From Dehalococcoidia bacterium (GTDB lineage: Bacteria; Chloroflexota; Dehalococcoidia; SM23-28-2; RBG-16-64-32): a stretch of 17,636 nt of DNA. The stretch is taken from contig JAUYGU010000047.1 in assembly GCA_030690405.1 (NCBI GenBank), forward strand, positions 1 through 17,636, given 5' to 3'. The translations under genes were made by a program, and so were the position numbers. A model generated the notes under the pieces. It worked only from the letters and a program-made list of their open reading frames with translations, did not search any database and had not been told where the DNA came from. Positions 1 to 6,409 of this stretch are shown here, in pieces (position 1 is the first letter of the stretch; each line of letters opens with the position of its first letter).

Positions 1-429
1 AAAGTTCATCGCCTGGCTGTTGCTCCCCTGGGCCTGTCGCAGGAAGAAGAAGAGGATGGCGACTATGAAGATGATGGGCAGGAACTGGAAGAGGAGGCCG
101 GGGACGTTGCTCCAGAAGCTGTGCTTCTTGATCTCGATGGGCGGGAAGTCCTCCGTCTTTAGGCCGGCGTCAGTGAGGACGCCGAAGGCGGTATCGCCCT
201 GCTCCATCTTGGACTTGAAGGTCTGCTCCTCGCCCTTGAGCTTATAGGTGAGGTCCGTCCCGTTGACCTCAACGCTCTCAATCCGGTGGGCCTTGGCGTC
301 CTCAATGAACCCCGTGAGCGGCCGGTCAACGGCGCTTGAGCCGCCGGGAAGGAGCGTGAAAACAATGGCGACTATCGCCACTAGGATGAGGAGGTAGATG
401 AAGCTATTGCGTAGCCAGCGACCGTACAT
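1..429 (-). CDS. ftsH: ATP-dependent zinc metalloprotease FtsH, N-terminal part (truncated by window edge)
   Basis: Reading the minus strand from the ATG at 429 gives 143 codons without a stop to the window edge. Residues about 9-27 form a first membrane helix (IYLLILVAIVAIVFTLLP), residues about 30-110 match the extracytoplasmic FtsH domain with the typical 'FxxxKxEGD'-like stretch, and a second helix follows (PIIFIVAILFFFLRQ), ending in the FtsH-typical QAQGSNSQAMNF just before the AAA+ domain. The AAA+ and zinc protease domains lie outside the window. FtsH degrades membrane and regulatory proteins from the cytoplasmic face. An AGGTGG ribosome site lies 11 nt upstream of the ATG and a consensus TATAAT is further upstream. 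Gene identity is firm although only the N-terminus is visible. Confidence 0.93.
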   Translation of the reverse strand, partial: MYGRWLRNSFIYLLILVAIVAIVFTLLPGGSSAVDRPLTGFIEDAKAHRIESVEVNGTDLTYKLKGEEQTFKSKMEQGDTAFGVLTDAGLKTEDFPPIEIKKHSFWSNVPGLLFQFLPIIFIVAILFFFLRQAQGSNSQAMNF

Positions 430-493
430 TATCTATCAAACCACCTAAGATGCTGCAGGGTAGGCCTGGTGGAGCCTACGCCTTGTCTCTCCA

Positions 494-502
494 ATTATAG
501 CA
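494..502 (-). promoter_or_regulatory. Extended -10 promoter of ftsH (TGC-TATAAT)
   Basis: On the minus strand the bases read TGCTATAAT, a perfect -10 hexamer with the TGn extension. No good -35 is seen (best is ATGTTA at 17-bp spacing), which fits an extended -10 promoter. The start point would be near 487, giving a leader of about 58 nt. Confidence 0.6.
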
Positions 503-570
503 GACCGGCTTTCCCCTAACATTCGATCTCCAGATTGTATGACGGCATACCGCGTGGCCGGTTACAGCTG

Positions 571-762
571 TCAGGTCTCAAGATCGGCGGCGAGGGTGCC
601 TGACTGGGCCCAGTTCTCCTTCTGGATATCGTCGAAGATGACGATCGTCGCCTCCGGCGTCGTGTGCGCGATGTTCACCACCGCCTCAGTGATCACCCTG
701 GCCAGCTCCTGCTTCTGCGCGCGCGTCCGTCCGGTCCACATCTCCACTCGAACCACGGGCAT
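571..762 (-). CDS. 4-oxalocrotonate tautomerase family protein (63 aa)
   Basis: This is a small tautomerase-superfamily protein of the usual 60-65 aa size. After Met removal the catalytic Pro1 is present and Arg11 lies in the typical GRT motif. In canonical 4-OT numbering, position 39 is Ile rather than Arg and position 50 is Trp rather than Phe, with the context DDIQKENWAQSG seen in many bacterial paralogues. These changes argue against true 4-oxalocrotonate isomerisation in aromatic degradation; the substrate is unknown. The start is supported by a GGAGGGA ribosome site 5 nt upstream and a TTGACA-type promoter. No aromatic-catabolism genes are nearby. It sits upstream of ftsH on the same strand with a 141-nt gap and its own promoter, and is divergent from rnhB. 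Confidence 0.88.
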   Translation of the reverse strand: MPVVRVEMWTGRTRAQKQELARVITEAVVNIAHTTPEATIVIFDDIQKENWAQSGTLAADLET

Positions 763-798
763 TGGCTTCCCTCCGTGTCAGGATACGGTTCTGGCCTC

Positions 799-827
799 AA
801 CTTAGTTTGGCGTGCGGCGGTTGTCAA
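799..827 (-). promoter_or_regulatory. Sigma70-type promoter of the tautomerase gene
   Basis: On the minus strand a perfect TTGACA (822-827) is followed after exactly 17 bp by TAAGTT (799-804), a weak -10. Start point near 792, leader about 30 nt containing the GGAGGGA site at 768-774. It is divergent from the rnhB promoter, with the two -35 boxes 37 bp apart. Confidence 0.5.
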
Positions 828-864
828 CCCGCAGGCGGACAAACGGCTAATATGCCTACGCCTG

Positions 865-894
865 TTGACACGCAGACGGGGCGACGCCTACTAT
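865..894 (+). promoter_or_regulatory. Sigma70-type promoter of rnhB-yraN
   Basis: A perfect TTGACA (865-870) and TACTAT (889-894) are separated by 18 bp. The predicted start point, near 901, is only about 5 nt before the ATG at 906, so the message would be almost leaderless. Confidence 0.6.
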
Positions 895-905
895 GGGGCA
901 ACGCC

Positions 906-1559
906 ATGCGATTGGCCCCTAACCTCGCCGAGGAGCGCGCTCTCTGGCTTCAGGGCCTGGACCTTGTGGCCGGGGTGGATGAAGTCGGCCGCGGGCCCCT
1001 GGCGGGCCCGGTGGTGGCCGCGGCGGTCGTGCTCTCTCCGTCCTCGGACTTCCGCTGGCTGTTCCACGTCCGCGATAGCAAGCTGCTGGACGCGGCGAAG
1101 CGTGAGGAGTTGGCGACCTACATCTGGCGCGATGCCATCGCCGTCGGTGTGGGCTTCGTATCGCACACCGCGATCGACCGCATCGGCATCGCCGAGGCGA
1201 CGCGGCAGGCGATGCTGCGGGCGATCGGCGGGCTGCGGCGGCGGCCGCAGCACCTGCTGATCGATGCCCTCACGCTGAAAGCGTGCTCTCTGCCGCAGAA
1301 GGGGATCATTGATGGCGACGCGACCTGCATCTCCATCGCCGCCGCGTCGATCGTCGCCAAAGTGGCCCGCGACCGCTACATGAGGGGCCACGACGGAAAG
1401 TTCTCCGGCTACGGCTTCGCCCGCAACAAGGGGTACGCGACGCGAGAGCACCTGGCGGCGCTGCGCCGGCTGGGACCGTGCGAGATTCACCGCCGCTCCT
1501 TCGCGCCGGTGCGGGAGATGGTCGCCGGCGCCCTTTCGGCGCGCTCCGGCCACGCCTGA
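906..1559 (+). CDS. rnhB: Ribonuclease HII
   Basis: RNase HII removes ribonucleotides and RNA primers from RNA-DNA hybrids using four metal-binding acids. From the ATG at 906 the protein is 217 aa, typical of the family. Visible are the GVDEVGRGPLAGP motif with Asp25-Glu26, DSKLL (about 57-61), LLIDAL with Asp120, IIDGD with Asp138, and IAAASIVAKVARDRYM. The C-terminus keeps GYGFARNKGYATREH and the conserved basic end. An in-frame ATG at 852 and another at 762 would lengthen it, but both lie within or upstream of the predicted promoter (865-894), so 906 is preferred. yraN follows after 10 nt, the common rnhB-yraN pairing. Confidence 0.95.
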   Translation: MRLAPNLAEERALWLQGLDLVAGVDEVGRGPLAGPVVAAAVVLSPSSDFRWLFHVRDSKLLDAAKREELATYIWRDAIAVGVGFVSHTAIDRIGIAEATRQAMLRAIGGLRRRPQHLLIDALTLKACSLPQKGIIDGDATCISIAAASIVAKVARDRYMRGHDGKFSGYGFARNKGYATREHLAALRRLGPCEIHRRSFAPVREMVAGALSARSGHA

Positions 1560-1569
1560 TTCGTCTGAG

Positions 1570-1944
1570 ATGACGCGCGCCCGCCGCGACCTGGGCGACT
1601 TCGGCGAGCGGGTGGCCGCCGCCCACCTGGAGGCGAAGGGCTACCGCATCCGCGAGCGCAACTTCCGCACCCGTGAGGGCGAGATCGACATAATCGCGGA
1701 ACGTGATGGAACGCTGGTGTTTGTGGAGGTGCGAACGCGGCGGGGCGGGTCGCGGGGGACGGCGGCGGAGTCCGTCACGGCGCGGAAGGTGGCTCACCTG
1801 CTGGCGGCGGCGCAGGCCTACGCGCAGGCGAATCCAGGCTGTCCCGCGGACCAGCGGATCGACGTTATCGCGCTTACGCTGGCGGCGGACGGACGCGTGG
1901 TCGCGCTGGAGCAGATCGAAGGCGCGGTGGAGGAGGCGTCCTGA
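1570..1944 (+). CDS. yraN: YraN/UPF0102 family putative endonuclease
   Basis: This 124-aa protein has the full family pattern: an N-terminal RRDLGDFGERVAAAHLEAKGYRI helix region, then FRTREGEIDIIAERDGTLVFVEVRTR, the PD-(D/E)XK-like core with Glu/Asp in GEIDII and the E-x-R/K of VEVRTR. The core Lys is Arg here, a common variant. The family resembles Holliday-junction resolvases in fold, but its cellular role is not established. It lies 10 nt after rnhB, so it is probably cotranscribed. Beyond it comes a repeat-rich spacer facing the acyl-CoA dehydrogenase gene tail to tail. Family call is firm; biochemical function is uncertain. Confidence 0.92.
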   Translation: MTRARRDLGDFGERVAAAHLEAKGYRIRERNFRTREGEIDIIAERDGTLVFVEVRTRRGGSRGTAAESVTARKVAHLLAAAQAYAQANPGCPADQRIDVIALTLAADGRVVALEQIEGAVEEAS

Positions 1945-2194
1945 CAGTGCGGGGGCTCGTCCTTTGACAGGCCCTTCGACACGCGCGCCTGGCAGCGCGC
2001 TGCTCAGGACGGGCTCAGGCTGGCAGCGAGGACGCTCGCTCGCTCCTCCCCAGATTCCCCTTCGACGGGCTCTCGCCTAGTCGAGTCGCCTTCGGCGACA
2101 GGACAGGCTTCGCGGCGAAACCTCCGGCTCCGCGCGCCAGTGGTCCCGCTCAGAATGACAGAGGCTGGCGTCGGGTCAGGGCTGGGCCCCTGAC
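1945..2194. other. Non-coding spacer between convergent genes, filled by a composite repeat
   Basis: No gene is supported here. The spacer contains short GC-rich inverted stretches (for example AGCGAG..CGCTCGCT near 2025-2042), a 61-bp block repeated exactly at 4633-4693, and the terminal motif CGCTCAGAATGACA. Short open frames across it have no family features. Confidence 0.75.
2056..2160 (+). repeat. Dispersed intergenic repeat, copy 1
   Basis: Positions 2056-2116 are identical over 61 bp to 4633-4693. The block starts TCCCCTTCGACGGGCTCTCG and contains the hairpin GTCGCC-TTC-GGCGAC (2086-2100). A variable stretch of about 30 bp follows, then CCGCTCAGAATGACA (2146-2160), also shared with copy 2. 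The two-part layout with a conserved end suggests a small non-autonomous mobile or REP/MITE-like element. Confidence 0.85.
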
Positions 2195-3418
2195 CTACAG
2201 CAGATCGCCTGTGGCGGCGCGGGTGCTGCCGCTCTCCTTGAAGGCGGCGATGACGTTGCGGGCGATGGTCTGCATGTGGACTTCGTCGGCGCCGTCGGCC
2301 AGGCGAGCGAAGCGGGCGCCGCGCAACATCTGTTCAAGGGGGGTGTCAGTGGTAATGCCGAGAGCCCCGTGCACCTGGATGGCGCGGTCGATGATACGCC
2401 AGAGGGCGTTGGCGACGTGCACCTTGGCCATGGAGACCTCCTGGCGGAAGGGCAGGCCGTTCTCGATCTTGTAGGCGGCGTGGAGGACCATGAGCTTGCC
2501 GGTGTACAGCTCCATGGCGGAGTCGGCCATCATCCACTGGATAGCCTGCTTTTCGGCAAGGTAGGAGCCGTGGGAGTAGCGCTTGAGGGCGCGGTCGACC
2601 ATCATCTCCAGGGCGACCTCAGCGGTGCCGATCCAGCGCATGCAGTGAGCCAGCCGGGCGGGGCCCAGGCGGTACTGGCCCAGGCGGTGGCCGTCGCCGC
2701 GGCCGCCCAGCATGTTGTCCGCAGGGACGCGGACGTTTGTGAGACGCACCTCCGGGTGGTTGGCCGCACCGACAAGGGTCTCGACGTCGCGGACGATCTC
2801 CCAACCCTCAGTGGGGGTATCGACGAGGAAGGCGGAGTTGCGGGCCTGTGGCGGGTCGGCGTCGGGGTCGGTGCGGGCGATGACGATGGCGAAGCGGGCG
2901 CCATGGGCGCCGGAGGAGAACCACTTGTGGCCGTTGAGGACCCAGTCGTCGCCGTCCTTGACGGCCGTAGTCTGGATCAGGGTGGGGTCGGAGCCGGCGA
3001 CCTCCGGCTCGGTCATCGCGAAGCAGGAGCGGCAGAGGCCGTCGGCCAGGGGGCGGAGGTACTTCTCCTTCTGCTCGGGGGTGCCCCAGTGGAGGAGCGT
3101 GTGCATGTTGCCCTCGTCCGGGGCCTGGGCGTTGATCACGAAGGGGCCAATGGTGGTGCGGCCGGCCTCCGCCGACATGAACGCCATCGCCACGGGGCCG
3201 AGCCCCATGCCGCCCCACTCCGCCGGCAGGTGCGGGTTCCACAGCCCCTCGGCACGCGCCTTCTGGCGGAGCTGGACTATCGCCTGGACGTAGGCGTTGC
3301 GGTCAGCCTTCTCTTCGCGTAACTTGTCTTCGGCGGGGCGGACCTCGCTCTGCATGAACGTACGCACCCGCTGGCGGACCTCCTCCACATCCGGGGCCAG
3401 GTTGAAATCGATGGGCAT
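2195..3418 (-). CDS. Acyl-CoA dehydrogenase, ACAD10/ACAD11-like (407 aa)
   Basis: This is a full-length FAD-dependent acyl-CoA dehydrogenase. Visible parts are an N-terminal helical domain, FAMTEPEVAGSDPT (133-146, FAD/substrate motif), LNGHKWFSSGA (161-171), and C-terminal RAIQVHGALG (345-354). The region where short- and medium-chain enzymes carry the catalytic Glu reads LADGADEVH (373-381), very like the LADGPDEVH of ACAD10/11, with Asp instead of Glu at the equivalent site. The start at 3418 is chosen because a GGAAGGA ribosome site lies 6 nt upstream and the family N-terminus begins there; a much longer open frame upstream is antisense to the neighbouring kinase gene. It is divergent from the APH kinase gene, and that pairing suggests dehydration of phosphorylated hydroxyacyl-CoA rather than simple beta-oxidation. 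Confidence 0.92.
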   Translation of the reverse strand: MPIDFNLAPDVEEVRQRVRTFMQSEVRPAEDKLREEKADRNAYVQAIVQLRQKARAEGLWNPHLPAEWGGMGLGPVAMAFMSAEAGRTTIGPFVINAQAPDEGNMHTLLHWGTPEQKEKYLRPLADGLCRSCFAMTEPEVAGSDPTLIQTTAVKDGDDWVLNGHKWFSSGAHGARFAIVIARTDPDADPPQARNSAFLVDTPTEGWEIVRDVETLVGAANHPEVRLTNVRVPADNMLGGRGDGHRLGQYRLGPARLAHCMRWIGTAEVALEMMVDRALKRYSHGSYLAEKQAIQWMMADSAMELYTGKLMVLHAAYKIENGLPFRQEVSMAKVHVANALWRIIDRAIQVHGALGITTDTPLEQMLRGARFARLADGADEVHMQTIARNVIAAFKESGSTRAATGDLL

Positions 3419-3467
3419 GGCGAATCCTTCCTTGGAGCGCAGTGGCGCTGTCGTGATCGGCAGGGAG

Positions 3468-3496
3468 ATTGTAGTCGTCGCGAAACGTAATGTCAC
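3468..3496 (-). promoter_or_regulatory. Sigma70-type promoter of the acyl-CoA dehydrogenase gene
   Basis: The minus strand reads GTGACA (3491-3496), 17 bp, then TACAAT (3468-3473), each 5 of 6 to consensus. Start point near 3461, leader about 43 nt. It lies in the 105-bp gap shared with the divergent phosphotransferase gene, for which no equally good promoter was found. Confidence 0.6.
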
Positions 3497-3523
3497 GCGC
3501 GCCGTCTGCCGGTGGTCAGCTCG

Positions 3524-4579
3524 ATGAGCGTCCCCGGCGTCGACCTGGAGCGGCTGCTGCCCTGGTTCCAGGCCAACGTCGCTCCGGTCGGCGAGCTGAC
3601 CGCGGAGCTGATCGGCTACGGGCGCTCCAATCTGACCTACCGCGTCAGCGGCGGCGGCGGGCACTGGGTGCTGCGCCGTCCTCCCCTCTCCCACGTCCAA
3701 CCCACCGCCCACGATATGAAGCGCGAGTTCCGGGTGATCTCCGCGCTGAAGGGGACGGATGTGCCCGTGCCGGAGGCGATCGCCCTGTGCGAGGACGCTG
3801 AGGTGAATGGAGCGCCGTTCTACGTGATGGAGTACGTGGAGGGGCTGGTGCCCACCGATAGCGCCGAGGTGGCGCGCCGCTTCGACGAGGGGCAGCGCCG
3901 CCGCATCGGCGAGGAGCTCGTCGACGTCCTCGTGCGTCTGCACTCGATCCGGCCCGGCGACGTGGGGCTGGAGGACTTCGGGCGGCCGCAGGGCTACATC
4001 GAGCGGCAGGTGCGGCGGTTCACGGAGCAGCTGGCGCGGGCGAAGACAAGGGAGCTGCCGGAGCTGGAGGAACTGGCGCGACGGCTGGCGGCGGCGCTGC
4101 CGCCGGAGGCGGACGCGGGCATCGTGCACGGCGACTACCGGCTGGATAACGCGATCCTGAGCGACGACGGGCACATCGCCGCCGTGCTCGACTGGGAGAT
4201 GGCGACTCTGGGCGATCCGCTGGCGGACGTGGGCATCCTGCGGATGTACTGGCCGGACCGGGACGCGGAGAGCATCTCCGTACCGGTGGGCGGCAGCGTG
4301 GTGATGACGCTTCCGGGCTTCCCCACCTGGAACGAGGCCGTCGAACGCTACCAGCGTAGGACCGGCTACGACCTCACGAACCTGGACTTCTACGTCGTGC
4401 TGGCCCACTTCAAGCTGGCCGTGATCCTGGAGAACATGCACGCCCGCTATTTGGCGGGCACCGCCCTCGGCGCCGGCTTCGAGGGGTTTGGCGAGCACAT
4501 CGGCGAGTATGCACTGTCGCTGACCCGTCGCGGTCTGGCGATCGCGGACGGCTCGTCGCTAGCGGCGTTGCGGGGGTGA
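3524..4579 (+). CDS. APH-family phosphotransferase, ACAD10/11 kinase-domain-like
   Basis: The 351-aa protein has the aminoglycoside phosphotransferase/protein-kinase-like fold. Visible are the nucleotide-loop region IGYGRSNLTYRV (30-41), VLRRPPLSHVQPTAHDMKRE (49-68, the signature of the ACAD10/11-type group), the catalytic loop HGDYRLDN (202-209, Asp204) and the metal-binding DWEMATLGDP (223-232, Asp223). The ATG at 3524 is preferred over the GTG at 3512 because GGTGG (3511-3515) sits 8 nt before it. In animals this domain is fused to an acyl-CoA dehydrogenase, and in the Pseudomonas levulinate pathway LvaA is a related kinase acting with the dehydrogenase LvaC on 4-hydroxyacyl-CoA. The divergent dehydrogenase makes that role the best guess; antibiotic resistance is unlikely. 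Confidence 0.88.
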   Translation: MSVPGVDLERLLPWFQANVAPVGELTAELIGYGRSNLTYRVSGGGGHWVLRRPPLSHVQPTAHDMKREFRVISALKGTDVPVPEAIALCEDAEVNGAPFYVMEYVEGLVPTDSAEVARRFDEGQRRRIGEELVDVLVRLHSIRPGDVGLEDFGRPQGYIERQVRRFTEQLARAKTRELPELEELARRLAAALPPEADAGIVHGDYRLDNAILSDDGHIAAVLDWEMATLGDPLADVGILRMYWPDRDAESISVPVGGSVVMTLPGFPTWNEAVERYQRRTGYDLTNLDFYVVLAHFKLAVILENMHARYLAGTALGAGFEGFGEHIGEYALSLTRRGLAIADGSSLAALRG

Positions 4580-4632
4580 GAGGGCATACCGTTCGCGAGG
4601 CCACCTGACCCACCACCCATCGCCTCCCAGAA

Positions 4633-4738
4633 TCCCCTTCGACGGGCTCTCGCCTAGTCGAGTCGCCTTCGGCGACAGGACAGGCTTCGCGGCAATCACT
4701 GTTCGGGCTGGCCGGCGTCGCCACCGCTCAGAATGACA
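4633..4738 (+). repeat. Dispersed intergenic repeat, copy 2
   Basis: A 61-bp block (4633-4693) is identical to 2056-2116, followed by a variable 30-bp stretch and CCGCTCAGAATGACA (4724-4738). It lies between the phosphotransferase and nuclease genes, and its end is only 24 bp from the -10 of the nuclease gene. The surrounding 4580-4762 spacer holds nothing else recognisable. Confidence 0.88.
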
Positions 4739-4762
4739 CTCACCCTCTCTACCCCCTCGCGG

Positions 4763-4768
4763 TACAAT
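4763..4768 (+). promoter_or_regulatory. -10 element (TACAAT) of the nuclease/FmdB/translin operon
   Basis: TACAAT matches the -10 consensus at 5 of 6 and ends 9 nt before the ATG at 4778, predicting a leader of about 3 nt. No clear -35 is present and no Shine-Dalgarno sequence precedes the ATG, which fits leaderless translation. Confidence 0.45.
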
Positions 4769-4777
4769 CTACCCGCA

Positions 4778-5524
4778 ATGTTCCGTCTTTCGCCGCTGCG
4801 GGTGCGCGTCTTCAACGCCTGCCGCCTGCGCTACCGCTACCAGTACGTCGATAAGCTGCCGGCGCGGCTGCGGCCCGGCGATACGGCGGGCTCGCTGGTG
4901 CATAACGTGCTGTGCGACTTCTTCGCGAAGGCGCCGCGGGAGGAGCGCGACGAGAAGCGGCTGATCGATATGTTCGAGGAGCGCTGGGCGGCGCTATCGC
5001 CGCGATACCTGCGCATCGCTGGCGTCGATGAGCTGCACGATCACAGCCTGGGCGCCCTGCGACGCTTCGCCCAGCGCGAGAACCTTGCCGCGGAGCCGTT
5101 CCAGGTTGAGGCGTACGTACAGGTTCGGATCGCACCCGAGGTCACGCTGTTCGGCCGCATGGACCGCATCGACGAGGAGGCGGACGGCAGCCTTCACATC
5201 ATCGACTACAAGACGGGCTCCCACCCGGGCGACGTCGATGCCTCGCAGCTACACCTCTACGCTATACTGGTCGAGCGAAAGCTGGAGCGCACGGTGTCTC
5301 GTGCCTCCTTCTGGTACCTGGACGACGGTTCGGTGTGGACGGCCGCCCTGACGGGCGCGGACAAGGAGCGGGCGCTGGCGGGCGCTCTCGCCGCGGTGAA
5401 GGAGATGCAGTCCGAGGAACGCTTCGAGCCCACGGTGGCGCCGCACTGCGCCGGCTGCCCGTACCTGTACGCCTGCGCCATGCGCGACGAGGTCGCCCAG
5501 CGCCGCCAGGCCGAGGGCTGGTGA
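4778..5524 (+). CDS. Cas4/RecB-like PD-(D/E)XK nuclease with Fe-S cluster ligands
   Basis: The 248-aa protein has the order of PDDEXK_1/Cas4-like nucleases: SPLRVRVFNACRLRYRYQYV with Cys15, GSLVHNVL with His42, Glu111, LFGRMDRID with Asp129, IIDYKTG with Asp143 and Lys145, and QLHLY with Gln157/Tyr161. The C-terminal CAGCPYLYAC gives Cys224, Cys227 and Cys233, which with Cys15 form the four-Cys set that binds a 4Fe-4S cluster in Cas4 and AddB. It is a stand-alone nuclease: no CRISPR array, cas genes or helicase lie nearby. The start at 4778 is chosen because the alternative in-frame ATG at 4733 falls inside the dispersed repeat. It is first in a tight operon ending in a translin-family gene. 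Nuclease activity is inferred from motifs; the substrate is unknown. Confidence 0.88.
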   Translation: MFRLSPLRVRVFNACRLRYRYQYVDKLPARLRPGDTAGSLVHNVLCDFFAKAPREERDEKRLIDMFEERWAALSPRYLRIAGVDELHDHSLGALRRFAQRENLAAEPFQVEAYVQVRIAPEVTLFGRMDRIDEEADGSLHIIDYKTGSHPGDVDASQLHLYAILVERKLERTVSRASFWYLDDGSVWTAALTGADKERALAGALAAVKEMQSEERFEPTVAPHCAGCPYLYACAMRDEVAQRRQAEGW

Positions 5525-5527
5525 ACG

Positions 5528-5899
5528 ATGCCGATATACGAGTTCCGCTGCCAGCGCTGCCGCCGCCGCTCCTCGGTGTTCACCCGCAGCATCGGCGGCG
5601 AGGTGGAGGCTGTGTGCTCCCACTGCGGCTCTCGCGAGATGTCCCGCCTCATCTCACGGGTGGCTGTGCTGCGGTCCGAGGACGACGCCTTCGCAGGGCT
5701 GGACGAATCGAGCCTGGGCGACGTGGACGAGAACGACCCGAAATCGATGGCGCGCTGGGTGCGGCGGATGAGCCGCCAGATGGGCGAGCCGCTGGACTCG
5801 GAGATGGAGTCGGAGCTGGAGCGGATGGAGTCGGGAGAGACGCCGGACGACTTTGGCGACGGCGGGGGCGACGATGAGGGGTTCGGCGATGCGGACTGA
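5528..5899 (+). CDS. FmdB-family zinc ribbon protein, paralogue 1
   Basis: The 123-aa protein begins MPIYEFRCQRC and has the FmdB zinc ribbon with Cys8, Cys11, Cys30 and Cys33. After about residue 45 comes an acidic tail rich in Asp, Glu and Gly (GDGGGDDEGFGDAD at the end). The part DPKSMARWVRRMSRQMG resembles DPRQIGRWTERKFKEMG in the second FmdB protein 170 nt downstream, so the two share more than the zinc ribbon. FmdB proteins are often annotated as regulators, but no general function is proven. It begins 3 nt after the nuclease stop, so translation is probably linked to it. Confidence 0.88.
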   Translation: MPIYEFRCQRCRRRSSVFTRSIGGEVEAVCSHCGSREMSRLISRVAVLRSEDDAFAGLDESSLGDVDENDPKSMARWVRRMSRQMGEPLDSEMESELERMESGETPDDFGDGGGDDEGFGDAD

Positions 5900-6068
5900 G
5901 GTCGCCACGGGCGCGGAGGCGCGGGGCGTGCGCCGCTGGCTGCGGCGGGTGGTGCTGCCGCGCCTGATCCGATATCTGGTCGTCATGGCCCTGCTCATCC
6001 TCCTCTTCGGTGTTTGGCGGCTGTGGAGCGCCCACGAGTTGCTGAAGAGCATTCCCGACCATTTCTAG
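5889..6068 (+). CDS. Small one-pass membrane protein (59 aa)
   Basis: The family is not recognised. From the ATG at 5889 the peptide has a basic N-terminal part (RRWLRRVVLPRLIR, 16-29), one hydrophobic segment (YLVVMALLILLFGVW, about 30-44) and a short polar tail, so a cytoplasmic N-terminus by the positive-inside rule. A GAGGGG site (5876-5881) lies 7 nt before this ATG; an upstream ATG at 5874 is possible. The start overlaps the end of the first FmdB gene by 11 nt and the stop is 2 nt before the second FmdB gene, so it is placed to be translated with them. It may anchor one of the zinc ribbon proteins, but that is a guess. Confidence 0.65.
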   Translation: MRTEVATGAEARGVRRWLRRVVLPRLIRYLVVMALLILLFGVWRLWSAHELLKSIPDHF

Positions 6069-6070
6069 AC

Positions 6071-6409
6071 ATGCCGATCTACGAGTACAAGTGCCGGAGG
6101 TGCGGACGCCTGACCAGCGTCTTCCTGAGGAGCGCGGGCTCTCCGGCGGCGACCCGCTGCAAGGCCTGCGGCTCGCGGTCGCTGGAGCGGGCGATGTCAG
6201 CCTTCGCCTATCGCCGCTCTGAGTCCTCGGTGATGGCGGACCTCAGATCGGAGCCTACGCGGCTGGAGGACTACAAGGACCCGCGCCAGATAGGGCGCTG
6301 GACGGAGCGCAAGTTCAAGGAGATGGGGGTCGACGTGCCCAAGGAGGCGCGGGAGATGATCGACGCGGCCCGGGAGGGCGAGCTCCCGGACCCGGTCAAG
6401 GACCTGTGA
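6071..6409 (+). CDS. FmdB-family zinc ribbon protein, paralogue 2
   Basis: This 112-aa protein begins MPIYEYKCRRCG and has the same four zinc ligands, Cys8, Cys11, Cys30 and Cys33, as paralogue 1. The C-terminal half is helical and charged (DPRQIGRWTERKFKEMG, then EAREMIDAAREGELPDPVKDL) and lines up with the tail of paralogue 1, including a shared E-(x)n-GE-(x)-PD pattern, which points to an ancient tandem duplication. The start at 6071 is used because the family N-terminus begins there; the open frame extends to 6014 but that part overlaps the membrane peptide gene. Its stop overlaps the GTG start of the lipoprotein by 4 nt (GTGA). Function unknown. Confidence 0.87.
   Translation: MPIYEYKCRRCGRLTSVFLRSAGSPAATRCKACGSRSLERAMSAFAYRRSESSVMADLRSEPTRLEDYKDPRQIGRWTERKFKEMGVDVPKEAREMIDAAREGELPDPVKDL

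Noticed and set aside
537..550. GTATG-ACGG-CATAC hairpin as terminator of the tautomerase gene
   Set aside because: The stem has only 5 bp and no T-run follows on the minus strand; it is too weak to call.
762..905. N-terminal extension of rnhB from 762 or 852
   Set aside because: The extension overlaps the divergent promoters and reads as non-conserved sequence. The -10 at 889-894 places transcription start after both upstream ATGs.
2195..4498. 767-codon open frame on minus covering both the dehydrogenase and the region antisense to the kinase
   Set aside because: The upstream half is antisense to a kinase gene with intact motifs and has no family features (His/Arg/Gln-rich). The real gene starts at 3418 with a ribosome site.
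3524..4579. Aminoglycoside resistance gene
   Set aside because: The fold is shared, but the RRPPLSH..PTAHDM signature and the dehydrogenase neighbour point to the ACAD10/11-type metabolic kinases.
5262..5271. TATACT -10-like sequence inside the nuclease gene
   Set aside because: It lies in conserved coding sequence with no -35 and no gene start nearby.
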